Shown piece by piece: positions 35,518-44,253 of a stretch of DNA of 64,000 nt. The notes below the pieces were generated by a model, which did not search any database, was not told the DNA's origin, and worked only from the letters and a program-made list of their open reading frames with translations. Within the stretch, counting starts at the first letter, position 1. Every line of letters starts with the position of its first letter. The position numbers were made by a program, and so were the translations under genes. Origin of the DNA: Akkermansia muciniphila (GTDB lineage: Bacteria > Verrucomicrobiota > Verrucomicrobiia > Verrucomicrobiales > Akkermansiaceae); the NCBI RefSeq assembly GCF_030848305.1, contig NZ_CP114598.1:806001-870000 (forward strand). Reading direction: 5' to 3'.

Positions 35518-35894
35518 ACTCCAAAACACTCCTTCTGAGGAAAGGGAGCAGGACCCCCGCCTTCCCTTTCCGAACGGGAAAAAGCCGTCTCGCCGGCAGG
35601 ACGTGAAAACCGTTTCAGCGCAGGTTCACCGTACCGCTCCATCCCGGTTCCCTGCCAGAAAATCCGGTTGAAAAGAATCAACGAAGGAACCATGCCGCCA
35701 GGAATGAGGGAACATGCGATGCGCCGCATGCTGCCCGCATCACTCCCGACTGGCCGTCCGGACCGCCCCATACAGACATCCCCTCTTTACTTTCTCCGCT
35801 GCTGCTGCGGATTTTCCCGGCAAGACTCAACAAAAATTCATAGTCAAACCGTTTGGAGACGCTTATAGTATGCGTACCCAGTTCTTAAAAACAA
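35518..35894. other. Intergenic region, no gene seen
   Basis: These 377 bases lie between the transporter and the class V aminotransferase. Short frames on both strands have no domain. A TATAGT (35864-35869) 25 bases upstream of the aminotransferase could be a -10, but no good -35 accompanies it. Confidence 0.5.
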
Positions 35895-36968
35895 ATGGCA
35901 ACCAAATTATTCATTCCCGGACCCACTGAAGTAGCACCTGAAGTACTTGCCGCCATGAGCGGCCCGATGATGGGGCACCGATCCAAAGCGGCCTCCGCCC
36001 TGCAGCGCCGCATTTCCAACAATCTGCGCCGCATCCTGCTGACGGAACAGGAAATTCTGCTTTCCACTTCCTCCGGGACGGGCCTGATGGAAGGCGCCGT
36101 GCGTTCCTGCACCGCCAAACGCGCCGCCATTTTTTCCGTGGGCGCCTTCGGCGACAAATGGTACAAGATCGCCACGGGCAACGGCGTTCCCTCCGATATT
36201 TTCAAGAGCGAACTGGGGCAGCCCACCACCTCGGAAATGGTGGACGCCGCCCTCTCCACCGGCAAATACGACACCATTTGCATCACGCACAATGAGACGT
36301 CCACCGGCATCCAGAACCCGGTGGAGGAAATTGCGGAAGTGCTTAAAAAATACCCGGATGTCGTGTGGTGCATGGATGCCGTGAGTTCCGCCGCCGGCTC
36401 CCGGATTGAAACGGACAAGCTGGGCGTGGACGTACTGGTAACTTCCACCCAGAAGGCGCTTGCCCTGCCCCCCGGCATGGCTGTCTGCACGCTGTCCCAA
36501 AAAGCGTACGAACGCACCGCCTCCGTTCCCAACCGCGGCTGTTACTTTGACCTGCGTTCCATTTACGACACCATCCAGAAGAAGGACTACCAGTACACGA
36601 ACACCCCCTGCGTCTCCATCATGTACGCCATGGACCTCCAGCTCCAGCGCATCATGCAGGAAGGCGTGGAAAACCGCTTCGCGCGTCATGAAGCCATGGC
36701 GGAATTCGTGCGCTCCTGGGCGGATGAATATTTCAGCGTCTTCGCCAACCGGGACCACCTTTCCCGCACCCTGACGGTGATCAGCAACACGAGGGACATC
36801 GACATCGCCGCCCTGAACAACGCCCTGATCGAACGCGGCATGCAGCTCGGCAACGGTTACGGGGACTTGAAGAACAAAACGTTCCGCATTGCCCACATGG
36901 GTGAACTGACGATGGATGACATGCGCTCCATCACATCCAACATCGTGGATATCCTGAAACTCAAATAA
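35895..36968 (+). CDS. Class V aminotransferase, serine pathway type (phosphoserine/alanine-glyoxylate-like)
   Basis: The 357-residue PLP enzyme has IPGPTEVAPEVL and MGHRSK at the substrate end, SSGTGLMEGAVR, NETSTGIQNPVEE, the PLP Asp in CMDAVSSAAG and the Schiff-base Lys187 in STQKALALPPG. This is the class V branch of SgaA/Agt enzymes that also contains the phosphoserine aminotransferase of archaea and some bacteria. With serA 1.6 kb downstream it probably makes 3-phosphoserine from 3-phosphohydroxypyruvate and glutamate, standing in for classic SerC. No other aminotransferase for that step is seen. A stable hairpin separates it from the DUF1015 gene. Confidence 0.8.
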   Translation: MATKLFIPGPTEVAPEVLAAMSGPMMGHRSKAASALQRRISNNLRRILLTEQEILLSTSSGTGLMEGAVRSCTAKRAAIFSVGAFGDKWYKIATGNGVPSDIFKSELGQPTTSEMVDAALSTGKYDTICITHNETSTGIQNPVEEIAEVLKKYPDVVWCMDAVSSAAGSRIETDKLGVDVLVTSTQKALALPPGMAVCTLSQKAYERTASVPNRGCYFDLRSIYDTIQKKDYQYTNTPCVSIMYAMDLQLQRIMQEGVENRFARHEAMAEFVRSWADEYFSVFANRDHLSRTLTVISNTRDIDIAALNNALIERGMQLGNGYGDLKNKTFRIAHMGELTMDDMRSITSNIVDILKLK

Positions 36969-36978
36969 GCGGGTATCC

Positions 36979-37014
36979 TTTCCTCTTTTCCGGCTCCGTC
37001 CGGAAAAGAGGGAA
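36979..37014. terminator. Long hairpin between the aminotransferase and DUF1015 genes
   Basis: CCTCTTTTCCGG (36982-36993) and CCGGAAAAGAGG (37000-37011) form a 12-bp perfect stem, extendable to about 15 bp with a G-U pair. There is no T-run after it on the plus strand, so it may be a partial terminator, an RNA processing site or a stabiliser. Confidence 0.4.
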
Positions 37015-37297
37015 GAACGCCTCCGCCGGAACATAAACGGAACCATCGCCGGGAACAGGAGACTTCGCGAACATCCCAGAGTTTGTTCATCTTTGGTCTC
37101 TTCCGCATCCCGGCGGCATTCAGCATCGTCCAAGCCTTCAATCAGGCAGGAGCTTTCCGGGGCAACCGGTTCTTTCAGGATTCCATTTCACGTTATTTGC
37201 TGCTGTTCATTGCGGCATGCATTTTGGCCGGGCTTGTTTGCAGCATTCGTGCGCTATATCATCCTCCCCATTACTGACTTTCCGAACTTCTCCTACC
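37015..37297. other. Intergenic remainder before the DUF1015 gene
   Basis: After the hairpin, about 280 bases lead to the DUF1015 gene. Open frames here are short and unrelated to any family. I see nothing further. Confidence 0.45.
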
Positions 37298-38551
37298 ATG
37301 TCCATTCTCCATCCCTTCCCCGCCCTGCGCCCTCCCCGGGAACTGGCCGCGCGGGTCTCCTCCCTCCCCTATGATGTCATGAACCACCGGGAGGCCAAGG
37401 AAATGGCCGCCGGAAACGACGCCTCCTTCCTCCATATCTGCCGTTCCGACATCGACACGGGCGAAGCCGCCATTCATGCCCCGGAAACCTACGCCAAAGC
37501 CAGGGAAAACCTGGAAAGGTTCGTCCGCGAAGGTTACCTCCTCCGGGATGAACGGCCGTCTTTCTACATCTACCGCCAAATCATGTGGGGGCGCGTACAG
37601 ACGGGCATCGTCGGCTGCGCCTCCGTGGATGAATACGCCAGCGGCGCCATTAAAAAGCACGAACTGACCCGCAGGGAAAAGGAACTTGACCGGATCGAGC
37701 ACTTTGACGCCTGTTCCGCTCAGACGGAACCGGTATTCCTGGCCTACCGCAAACATGAGGGTCTTTCCGCCATCATCCGGGAATGGATTAAATTCCACAA
37801 ACCCGAATATGATTTTACCACGGAGGACGGCGTCACCCATATCCTGTGGCCCGTTTCCGAACCCGGCACGGTGGAAGACATCCGCAAAAGCTTTGAAGAA
37901 GTGGACGCCCTTTACATTGCGGACGGGCACCACCGCACGGCTTCCAGCGCCGCCGTTTCCGCCAGACGCCGCCAGGAACACCCGGACTACACGGGGCAGG
38001 AAGAATTCAATTACCTGATGGCTGTCGTCTTCTGTGATGAAGACCTTTTCATCATGGACTACAACCGCGTCGTGCGCGACCTGAACGGCCTGACTGAAGA
38101 GGAATTCATGGAAAAACTCCGTGCCTCCTTTGACGTAAATCCTGTGGATGCCATTCCCGGAGAAGGCTATGCCCCCCGCGCCAAACACGAATTCGGCATG
38201 TACCTGAATGGACGCTGGTATTCCGTCACGGCCAAACCGGGAACCTTCCCGTCCGACCATCCTATCGAAAGCCTGGACTGCGCCATTCTCCAGGCGAATA
38301 TGCTGGCTCCCATTCTGGGCATTGATGATCCGCGCACGAGCGACCGCATCGACTTCGTAGGAGGAATCCGCGGCCTGGGAGAACTGGAACGCCGCTGTTC
38401 CGGAGAAATGGCGCTCGCCTTCTCCCTGTACCCCGTCACCATGGCCGACCTTTTCCGCGTAGCGGACGCCGGGGAAATCATGCCTCCCAAATCCACCTGG
38501 TTTGAACCCAAGCTTCGCAGTGGTCTTTTCATCCATACCATTGAACAATAA
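37298..38551 (+). CDS. DUF1015-family protein in the serine biosynthesis group
   Basis: The 417-residue product starts at the ATG at 37298 (upstream frame has no family sequence) with HPFPALRPPRELAARVSSLPYDVM, the usual DUF1015 start. It contains LHICRSDID, FYIYRQ, HELTRREKELDRIEHF, YIADGHHRTASSAAVSARR and YNRVVRDLNGL. The DGHHRT motif recalls ParB-like and ADP-dependent serine kinase (SerK) active sites, so a phosphotransfer or nucleotide-binding role is possible. It lies between the aminotransferase and serA, 19 bases before serA, and could act on serine or a serine-pathway intermediate. The family's biochemical function is not established to my knowledge. Confidence 0.85.
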   Translation: MSILHPFPALRPPRELAARVSSLPYDVMNHREAKEMAAGNDASFLHICRSDIDTGEAAIHAPETYAKARENLERFVREGYLLRDERPSFYIYRQIMWGRVQTGIVGCASVDEYASGAIKKHELTRREKELDRIEHFDACSAQTEPVFLAYRKHEGLSAIIREWIKFHKPEYDFTTEDGVTHILWPVSEPGTVEDIRKSFEEVDALYIADGHHRTASSAAVSARRRQEHPDYTGQEEFNYLMAVVFCDEDLFIMDYNRVVRDLNGLTEEEFMEKLRASFDVNPVDAIPGEGYAPRAKHEFGMYLNGRWYSVTAKPGTFPSDHPIESLDCAILQANMLAPILGIDDPRTSDRIDFVGGIRGLGELERRCSGEMALAFSLYPVTMADLFRVADAGEIMPPKSTWFEPKLRSGLFIHTIEQ

Positions 38552-38570
38552 TCTCTTTCACCGCACCAAC

Positions 38571-40142
38571 ATGAACAAGGTCCTTATTCCCACCAAACTC
38601 TCCGACGTAGCGGCCAACACGCTTAAAACGGCCGGCTATGAAGTCATCCAGGACGCTGATACGCCTCTGGAAAAACAGGTAGCCGCCCATCCGGATGCCG
38701 TGGCTCTGATCGTCCGCAGCGAAAAAGTCACTCCGGAAATCATGGACGCCCTTCCTTCCCTGAAGCTGGTCGTCCGCGCCGGAGCCGGTTACGACAACAT
38801 CGACATTGTGTACGCCCGTAAAAAAAACGTGGATGTCATGAATACCCCCGGAGCCAATTCCAATGCCGTGGCGGAAGAGGTCATGGCCATGATTCTGGCC
38901 TACTACCGCCACATCGTCCAGGCGGACGCCACCACCCGGGAAGGCCTGTGGGAAAAGAAAAAATACATGGGCAGCGAGCTGACCAAAAAGACGGTGGGCA
39001 TCATCGGCCTGGGCAACATCGGCCGCAACCTCGTCAAGCGCCTTCAGGGATTTGAACCCATTCTGCTGGGCTACGACCACTTTCTGGCACGCCAGCGCGC
39101 CCTGAACATCGGCGTCACCCCCACCAGCATTGAAGATATCTTCTCCCAGTGCGACATTATTACCCTGCACGTTCCGGGCGGTCCCTCCACCCACCACATG
39201 GTGAACGCGGAACTCATCGGCAAAATGAAAGACGGCGCAGTGCTCATCAACTGCTCCCGCTACGGCGTGGTGGATGAAGAGGCGCTGGCCGCCGCCAAGG
39301 CCGCAGGCAAAAACATCGGCTACCTGACGGACGTCCACCCCAAGGACGCGCCCGGAGAGAAGCCTTCCGCCCCCATTGCGGACCTGATTCTTCCCCACCT
39401 GGGAGCCAACACCCGGGAGGCCAATACGAAAGCGGCCAAACGCGCCGCGGAACAGATGATCGCCTACTTTTCCGACGGCGACACCTCCTGCGTGGTGAAC
39501 GGGGAATCCCCCAGCGGCCTCAATCCGGCCCATCTTCAACTGGCGTTCCTGCTCGCCTCCCTGGCGCGCAAGGCCGGCGGCAACAAGCCCATCCGCCGCG
39601 TGGAATGCACCTTTTACGGCAACCTGCGCATTTTCCGCAAATGGTTTACGGCCCCCATTCTGGAAGGCCTTCTGCCGCATGCGGAAAAAGGGCTCATGCC
39701 TGCCGCCGCGGAAGAATCCCTGCGGGAGCACGGCATCGTTTTCAAAGCGCGGGAACCCAAAGACGACAAACCTTATGAAGATTCCATCACGCTGGACGTG
39801 GCCATGGAAGAGGAAGAGGAATATTTCCACACCAGCGTGCGCGGCGTGGTGACGGAAGGCATCCCCATGATCTCCCGCCTGAACAATTTCAACGGATTGT
39901 ACGCGGACCTGCGCGGCACGACATTATGCCTGCGCTACAAGGACCGTCCGGGTGTTATCGCTCGCATCGGCTCCGCCCTGTCTTCCCATGGAATCAACAT
40001 TGACAACATCGCCGCCCCGGCCGACCACGCCACCAGGGAGGCCCTGACCGTGATCAAGACGAACCAGCCGGTTTCCGATGAGCTGCTGGATAAAATCGCG
40101 AAAGAGATAGATGCTATCTCCGCGTTCTCCCTGAATCTTTAA
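38571..40142 (+). CDS. serA: D-3-phosphoglycerate dehydrogenase
   Basis: SerA oxidises 3-phosphoglycerate to 3-phosphohydroxypyruvate with NAD, the first step of serine synthesis. The 523-residue long-form enzyme has a substrate-binding domain (LIVRSEKVTPEIMDALPSLKLVVRAGAGYDNIDI), the NAD fold VGIIGLGNIGRNLVKRL, a catalytic Arg/Glu/His set (NCSRYGVVDEEAL, LPHLGANTREA), an intervening domain and a C-terminal ACT domain (LCLRYKDRPGVIARIGSALSSHGINI) for feedback by serine. The start at 38571 gives the conserved MNKVLIPTKLSD N-terminus. It is followed by a likely terminator. Confidence 0.95.
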   Translation: MNKVLIPTKLSDVAANTLKTAGYEVIQDADTPLEKQVAAHPDAVALIVRSEKVTPEIMDALPSLKLVVRAGAGYDNIDIVYARKKNVDVMNTPGANSNAVAEEVMAMILAYYRHIVQADATTREGLWEKKKYMGSELTKKTVGIIGLGNIGRNLVKRLQGFEPILLGYDHFLARQRALNIGVTPTSIEDIFSQCDIITLHVPGGPSTHHMVNAELIGKMKDGAVLINCSRYGVVDEEALAAAKAAGKNIGYLTDVHPKDAPGEKPSAPIADLILPHLGANTREANTKAAKRAAEQMIAYFSDGDTSCVVNGESPSGLNPAHLQLAFLLASLARKAGGNKPIRRVECTFYGNLRIFRKWFTAPILEGLLPHAEKGLMPAAAEESLREHGIVFKAREPKDDKPYEDSITLDVAMEEEEEYFHTSVRGVVTEGIPMISRLNNFNGLYADLRGTTLCLRYKDRPGVIARIGSALSSHGINIDNIAAPADHATREALTVIKTNQPVSDELLDKIAKEIDAISAFSLNL

Positions 40143-40181
40143 CAGGGAAAAACGCGTTTCCGGAAACCTGCTTTCCAGACA

Positions 40182-40225
40182 GCCCGCTTCCTCCATCTCC
40201 GGAGGGAAGCGGGCAATTCTTATTG
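40182..40225 (+). terminator. Probable terminator of the serine genes
   Basis: GCCCGCTTC-CTCC (40182-40194) pairs with GGAGGGAAGCGGGC (40201-40214) with one bulge, followed by AATTCTTATT. It lies about 40 bases past the serA stop. Confidence 0.55.
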
Positions 40226-40280
40226 ATGCCACATTGACAGGGCTCACCCATTTTTATACCGTTATCCGAATCGCCGGAAC

Positions 40281-41336
40281 ATGTTCATGCGTTACGTACT
40301 GCTTCTCCTGACCCTGTTAACCGCCGGATTTTCCGTCTGGTATTATCAACACCGCATTTCCCCGGAAGGAAAGGAACTGGCCGCCCAAAAAACTGCCCTG
40401 GAACAGAAGGCCGCAATATTGGAAAAAGCCGTTATCCAATCCCGAAAAAAACTGGATGCTGCCCAGGAAGCCTCCCGGGCGGCGGAAGAAGACATAGAAA
40501 AATTCCAGCAAGCTTATCTCGAACAAAAAAGGCAGCAGCATCAGGAAATCCAGGAGGCCGCCTACCAGAAAAGCGTGGCGGACCAGCAGGAAGAAGTGAA
40601 GGAACACGACCAGAAAATTGACCGGCTGCGCCGCCGCATGAAAAGGCAAAGGGAAAGCGCCAGATCCGCCAGGGAGGAGCTGCTCCGGAAGAGGGAAGGA
40701 ATGAGAAACCAGCTTGACAGGCTGACCGACCAGCAGAGGAGCATTCAGACGGAACTGGAACAGGCGGAACGCGAACTGGCCCAAAAACGGGAAGAGGCCA
40801 AAAGCAGGAAAAAATTGTCCGGGACTGCCCCCCAGAAGGGGAATATCTCTAAACTTCAGGCACAAATGAACCTTATCCGCCAGAAAACCGCAGCTGCTAA
40901 GGAAAAAATGAGGGCCGCAGATGCTGCGCTGGAAACTCTGGAAGAGAAATCAGGCAAACAGGAACGCCTGATGCAGAAAGCGGAGGAAAAACTCACCGAA
41001 CAGAAAAACAAGGTTCTGACGGACGATGGCTGGGACGAACCTGCCGTCCCGGAACCGGGCGACGAAGACTTGCTGGCTGCGGCCGAATACAGGGAACTGT
41101 CCAGAGACGTGCGGAAAACTCTGCAACAGGCCCGTGAAAAAGAAGAACAGGCATCCCGGGCCTATGACGAAGCCCGCGCGGCCATGCGGAAAGCCTCCAG
41201 GGAAGAAGTGAACAAGCTGGCAAAGAAGGAAAAAGACCATGCCTCCTTTCAAAAGCTGTTCACGGGCGCAGCCTCCGTCGCGGGATTCATCCTGCTCCTG
41301 TTCACGGGTGCGGCCTTCCGCAGCAGCAACAGTTGA
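40281..41336 (+). CDS. Double-anchored coiled-coil membrane protein, unknown function
   Basis: The 351-residue protein has an N-terminal hydrophobic helix (about 4-22), a central charged coiled-coil of some 290 residues rich in Glu, Lys, Ala and Arg, and a second hydrophobic helix at the C-terminus (AGFILLLFTGAAF). Both ends thus sit in the membrane. Parallels are structural only (mechanosensitive or envelope spacer proteins); I recognise no family. The ATG at 40281 or 40287 could be the start. It is followed by queE with a 106-base gap. Confidence 0.65.
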   Translation: MFMRYVLLLLTLLTAGFSVWYYQHRISPEGKELAAQKTALEQKAAILEKAVIQSRKKLDAAQEASRAAEEDIEKFQQAYLEQKRQQHQEIQEAAYQKSVADQQEEVKEHDQKIDRLRRRMKRQRESARSAREELLRKREGMRNQLDRLTDQQRSIQTELEQAERELAQKREEAKSRKKLSGTAPQKGNISKLQAQMNLIRQKTAAAKEKMRAADAALETLEEKSGKQERLMQKAEEKLTEQKNKVLTDDGWDEPAVPEPGDEDLLAAAEYRELSRDVRKTLQQAREKEEQASRAYDEARAAMRKASREEVNKLAKKEKDHASFQKLFTGAASVAGFILLLFTGAAFRSSNS

Positions 41337-41442
41337 ACGCGCGCCGGAAAATAAAATGCGCGGAGAAAAAAGAAGCCCTCGCCTTCCTGCAGGGAGCCGT
41401 TGACGGGAGACGGGGATATGATAGTCTCAGGCCAGCCCGATC

Positions 41443-42126
41443 ATGCTCACACTGGCCCAGATTCACGGACAACCGGAAATTTTTCATTCCATCCAGGGGG
41501 AAGGAGTCTCCCAGGGAACACCCTGCGTTTTCCTGCGCCTGGCGGGCTGCAATCTGGCCTGTTCCTGGTGTGACACAGCGTATTCCTGGAACGGAACGGC
41601 TCCCGTAGTGCGGCTCACGCCTGAAAAAGCGGCAGAGCTGGTGCTCCATTATCCCTGCCGCCGCCTGGTCCTGACCGGAGGGGAACCGCTTATTCAGCAA
41701 AAAGCGCTTCCCGCCCTGCTGCGCCTGCTGCCGGAGCATGCCGTGGAGATGGAAACCAACGGAACCATTATGCCGGATACGGCGCTGTTGAAACGCGTCA
41801 CGCAATTCAACGTGTCTCCCAAACTGCCCCATTCAGGCAATAATGCCGTTAAAACGTGGAAACCGGATATCCTGCGCCGTCTGGCGGGTACGGAAAAAGC
41901 CTGGTTCAAATTCGTCGTGGCGTGTGAGGACGATGTCAGAGCCGTTCTGCGGCAGGCTTCCGAAACAGGCATCCCCCCGGAACGAATTCTGATCATGCCC
42001 CTGGCCTCCACACGGGATGAATTGGACGCCATGCGTGCGCAGGCGGTGGAATGGTGCCTCCGCTACAGTCTTCGTTTTTCAGACCGTCTGCACATCGCCA
42101 TCTGGGACAGCAAAAAGGGCGTTTGA
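41443..42126 (+). CDS. queE: 7-carboxy-7-deazaguanine synthase
   Basis: QueE is a radical-SAM enzyme that turns 6-carboxytetrahydropterin into 7-carboxy-7-deazaguanine in queuosine synthesis. The 227-residue protein has the Cys triad in CNLACSWCDT (Cys36, Cys40, Cys43), the substrate-end SIQGEGVSQGTPCVFLRLAG, the SAM-binding TGGEPL region and EMETNGTI. QueA (50-51 kb) acts later in the same pathway. QueC, QueD and QueF are not in the window. Confidence 0.92.
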   Translation: MLTLAQIHGQPEIFHSIQGEGVSQGTPCVFLRLAGCNLACSWCDTAYSWNGTAPVVRLTPEKAAELVLHYPCRRLVLTGGEPLIQQKALPALLRLLPEHAVEMETNGTIMPDTALLKRVTQFNVSPKLPHSGNNAVKTWKPDILRRLAGTEKAWFKFVVACEDDVRAVLRQASETGIPPERILIMPLASTRDELDAMRAQAVEWCLRYSLRFSDRLHIAIWDSKKGV

Positions 42127-42187
42127 AGACGCGCCTGATTCAATCGGGAAAGACCATGCTTCCCGCTTTTCCGAACGGAATTCCGCA

Positions 42188-42220
42188 AGCCTCCCAAAGC
42201 TCCGCGTCATTTGGGAAGCT
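42188..42220 (-). other. Hairpin at the rho 3' end
   Basis: AGCCTCCCAAA (42188-42198) and TTTGGGAAGCT (42210-42220) pair over 11 bp with one G-U. It overlaps the rho stop codon. No T-run follows on the minus strand, so termination is uncertain. Confidence 0.35.
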
Positions 42221-44202
42221 TACGCTTTCTGTTTCAAATCCAGCAGCATCTGGGCATTGCTGGGGTACTTGTTCAGGAAGAACAGGAAACGCTCCATGGC
42301 TTCTACAGGTTTATGCCCGGCTAAAGCGCGGCGGATCAGGTTCATCTTGTACAGCCATGCTTCCGGCATAATCAACTCTTCCCTCCGCGTTCCCGATTTC
42401 AGAATATCCACGGCCGGGAAGATATATTGCTCCGCAATGCGGCGGTTCAGCACCAGTTCCATATTGCCCGTCCCCTTGAATTCCTGGAAAATCAGGTCAT
42501 CCATGCGGCTGTTGGTTTCCACCAGGGCGGTGGCAATAATCGTCAGGGAACCGGCCTGGCGCGTATTGCGGGCGGCGGCAAAAAGGCGCCGGGGCATTTC
42601 CAGAGCGCGGGCGTCAATACCGCCGGACATCGTGCGGCCGCTTCCCTTGTCAGCGTTATTGTAGGCGCGGGCCAGGCGCGTAATGGAATCCATCAGCAGG
42701 AAGACATGCTGTCCCGCCTCTACAAGCCGCTTGGCGCGTTCAATGCAAAGTTCCGCCATGCGGCAGTGATCGCGCACCCTTCCATCATTGGAAGAGGCGT
42801 ACACTTCGGCTCCGGGGAGGGAACGTTTGAACTCCGTCACTTCTTCCGGACGTTCGTCCACCAGAAGCACCATCAGGTGAATGGAATCCCTGTAATTCTC
42901 CAGAATGGCTTCCGCCATGTGCTGGAGCAGCGTCGTCTTCCCTGCGCGGGGCGGAGAAACAATCAGACCGCGCTGGCCGCGCCCGATTGGAGCAATCAGA
43001 TCCAATGTGCGGGTGGTATAGCGCTCCGGCCGGGTTTCAAAGGAAATGCGCTTGTTAGGATTGACCGCCTTGAGTTCTTCAAAGTGCGGGTTTTTGCGCG
43101 CCTTTTCCGGAGCGACCCCGTTAACGGAGGCAATTTCCGTCAGAAGAATGCCGCGGTCATGGCGGCAGGCCTGCCCATGCACCCACACGGCAGGGCGCAA
43201 ACCGAACTTGCGGATCATATCCTGCGGCACATAGACGGCTTCCGCAAAAGCGTCAAAATCATTATCCGGCTTCCTTAAAAAGCCGAACCCCTTATTCGTA
43301 ATTTCCAGCAGCCCGTCCACCGGTTCCGGCGGAGCCAGCTCACGGGGGGCGCTGTTCTGAGGGGTTCCGCCCTCCTGGTGATTATTATTCCAACGGTTTT
43401 TAACCCGGTCATTGCCGTTTCTGCCATTGCGGCCATCCTGGCGGTTATTCCGGTTTTTGTTGAAACGGTCGTTGTTATTCCGGCGGTTCTGCCTGTCAAA
43501 ACGCTGCCTTTGAGGCTCATTCGTCCGGCGCGGTTCCCGGGCGGCATCTTCGGAAAAATCCGCCGCACCTTCCTGCACCACCTTGATGGACGGAGCGGAA
43601 GCATCCGCCTCCGGCTCCTGTTCCCTTGGTTTCCTCACAAATCTCTGGCGAATAACCTTCGGTCTGCCTTCCGCGGGCTGCTCCGGAACAGAATCGGAAG
43701 AATCGGAAGCCGGCTCGGCAGGAGCTACATGGGCGGCCATTTCCGCCTCGGGGCCTGCCGAAGCGCCTTTCTCCGGCGCAACAGCCTTGACAGCACGCCT
43801 GCGCACCGGTTTGACGGGGGCCTCCGTCCCGGAGACGACCGGAGAACCGTCAGTTTCCGAGACCTCCTCCACAGGCTTCTTGCGCGGGCGTCCGCGCCGG
43901 GGCCTGGCAGGGGCATCCTGCGCCTCTTCCACCGGGATTTCAGCACTGTTTTTACGGGCAGTCTTCTTCCTTGGCACATCAACACTTTCCACCCCGCCAT
44001 CCGCCAATTCAGCGGCCTTCTTCCTTACCGCCCGCTTGCGGGGCGCCGGGGAAGAATCCTGTTCCGTCCCGGGCGCTTCCGCAACGGATTGGGACTTTGC
44101 CGGAGCTTCCGCCGCAGACCTGGCTTTGCGGACAATGCGTTTTTTAGGCGCCGGCTCCGGAGAAACCTGTTCCGGAGTCAAATCTGGGGGGGTATCAGAC
44201 AT
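42220..44202 (-). CDS. rho: Transcription termination factor Rho with long disordered N-terminus
   Basis: Rho is the hexameric RNA-dependent ATPase that terminates transcription. The catalytic half has the cold-shock-like RNA-binding domain (LLEITNKGFGFLRKPDNDF, YVPQDMIRKFGLR), the P-loop GLIVSPPRAGKTTL, LVDERPEEVTEFKR, LMDSITRLARAYN and, near the end, KSGTRREELIM. The product is 660 residues, against about 420 in E. coli: an extra N-terminal region of about 280 residues is Pro/Glu/Lys-rich, then Arg/Asn-rich (RQNRRNNNDRFNKNRNNRQ, near residue 235). Comparable disordered insertions occur in Rho of some gut bacteria and have been linked to phase separation in Bacteroides. It is followed upstream by yebC on the same strand. 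Confidence 0.93.
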   Translation of the reverse strand: MSDTPPDLTPEQVSPEPAPKKRIVRKARSAAEAPAKSQSVAEAPGTEQDSSPAPRKRAVRKKAAELADGGVESVDVPRKKTARKNSAEIPVEEAQDAPARPRRGRPRKKPVEEVSETDGSPVVSGTEAPVKPVRRRAVKAVAPEKGASAGPEAEMAAHVAPAEPASDSSDSVPEQPAEGRPKVIRQRFVRKPREQEPEADASAPSIKVVQEGAADFSEDAAREPRRTNEPQRQRFDRQNRRNNNDRFNKNRNNRQDGRNGRNGNDRVKNRWNNNHQEGGTPQNSAPRELAPPEPVDGLLEITNKGFGFLRKPDNDFDAFAEAVYVPQDMIRKFGLRPAVWVHGQACRHDRGILLTEIASVNGVAPEKARKNPHFEELKAVNPNKRISFETRPERYTTRTLDLIAPIGRGQRGLIVSPPRAGKTTLLQHMAEAILENYRDSIHLMVLLVDERPEEVTEFKRSLPGAEVYASSNDGRVRDHCRMAELCIERAKRLVEAGQHVFLLMDSITRLARAYNNADKGSGRTMSGGIDARALEMPRRLFAAARNTRQAGSLTIIATALVETNSRMDDLIFQEFKGTGNMELVLNRRIAEQYIFPAVDILKSGTRREELIMPEAWLYKMNLIRRALAGHKPVEAMERFLFFLNKYPSNAQMLLDLKQKA

Positions 44203-44253
44203 GGAAAAGAAAATTGAACTGCAACAACAGGCGTCTTCTGAAAGACAACAGCG

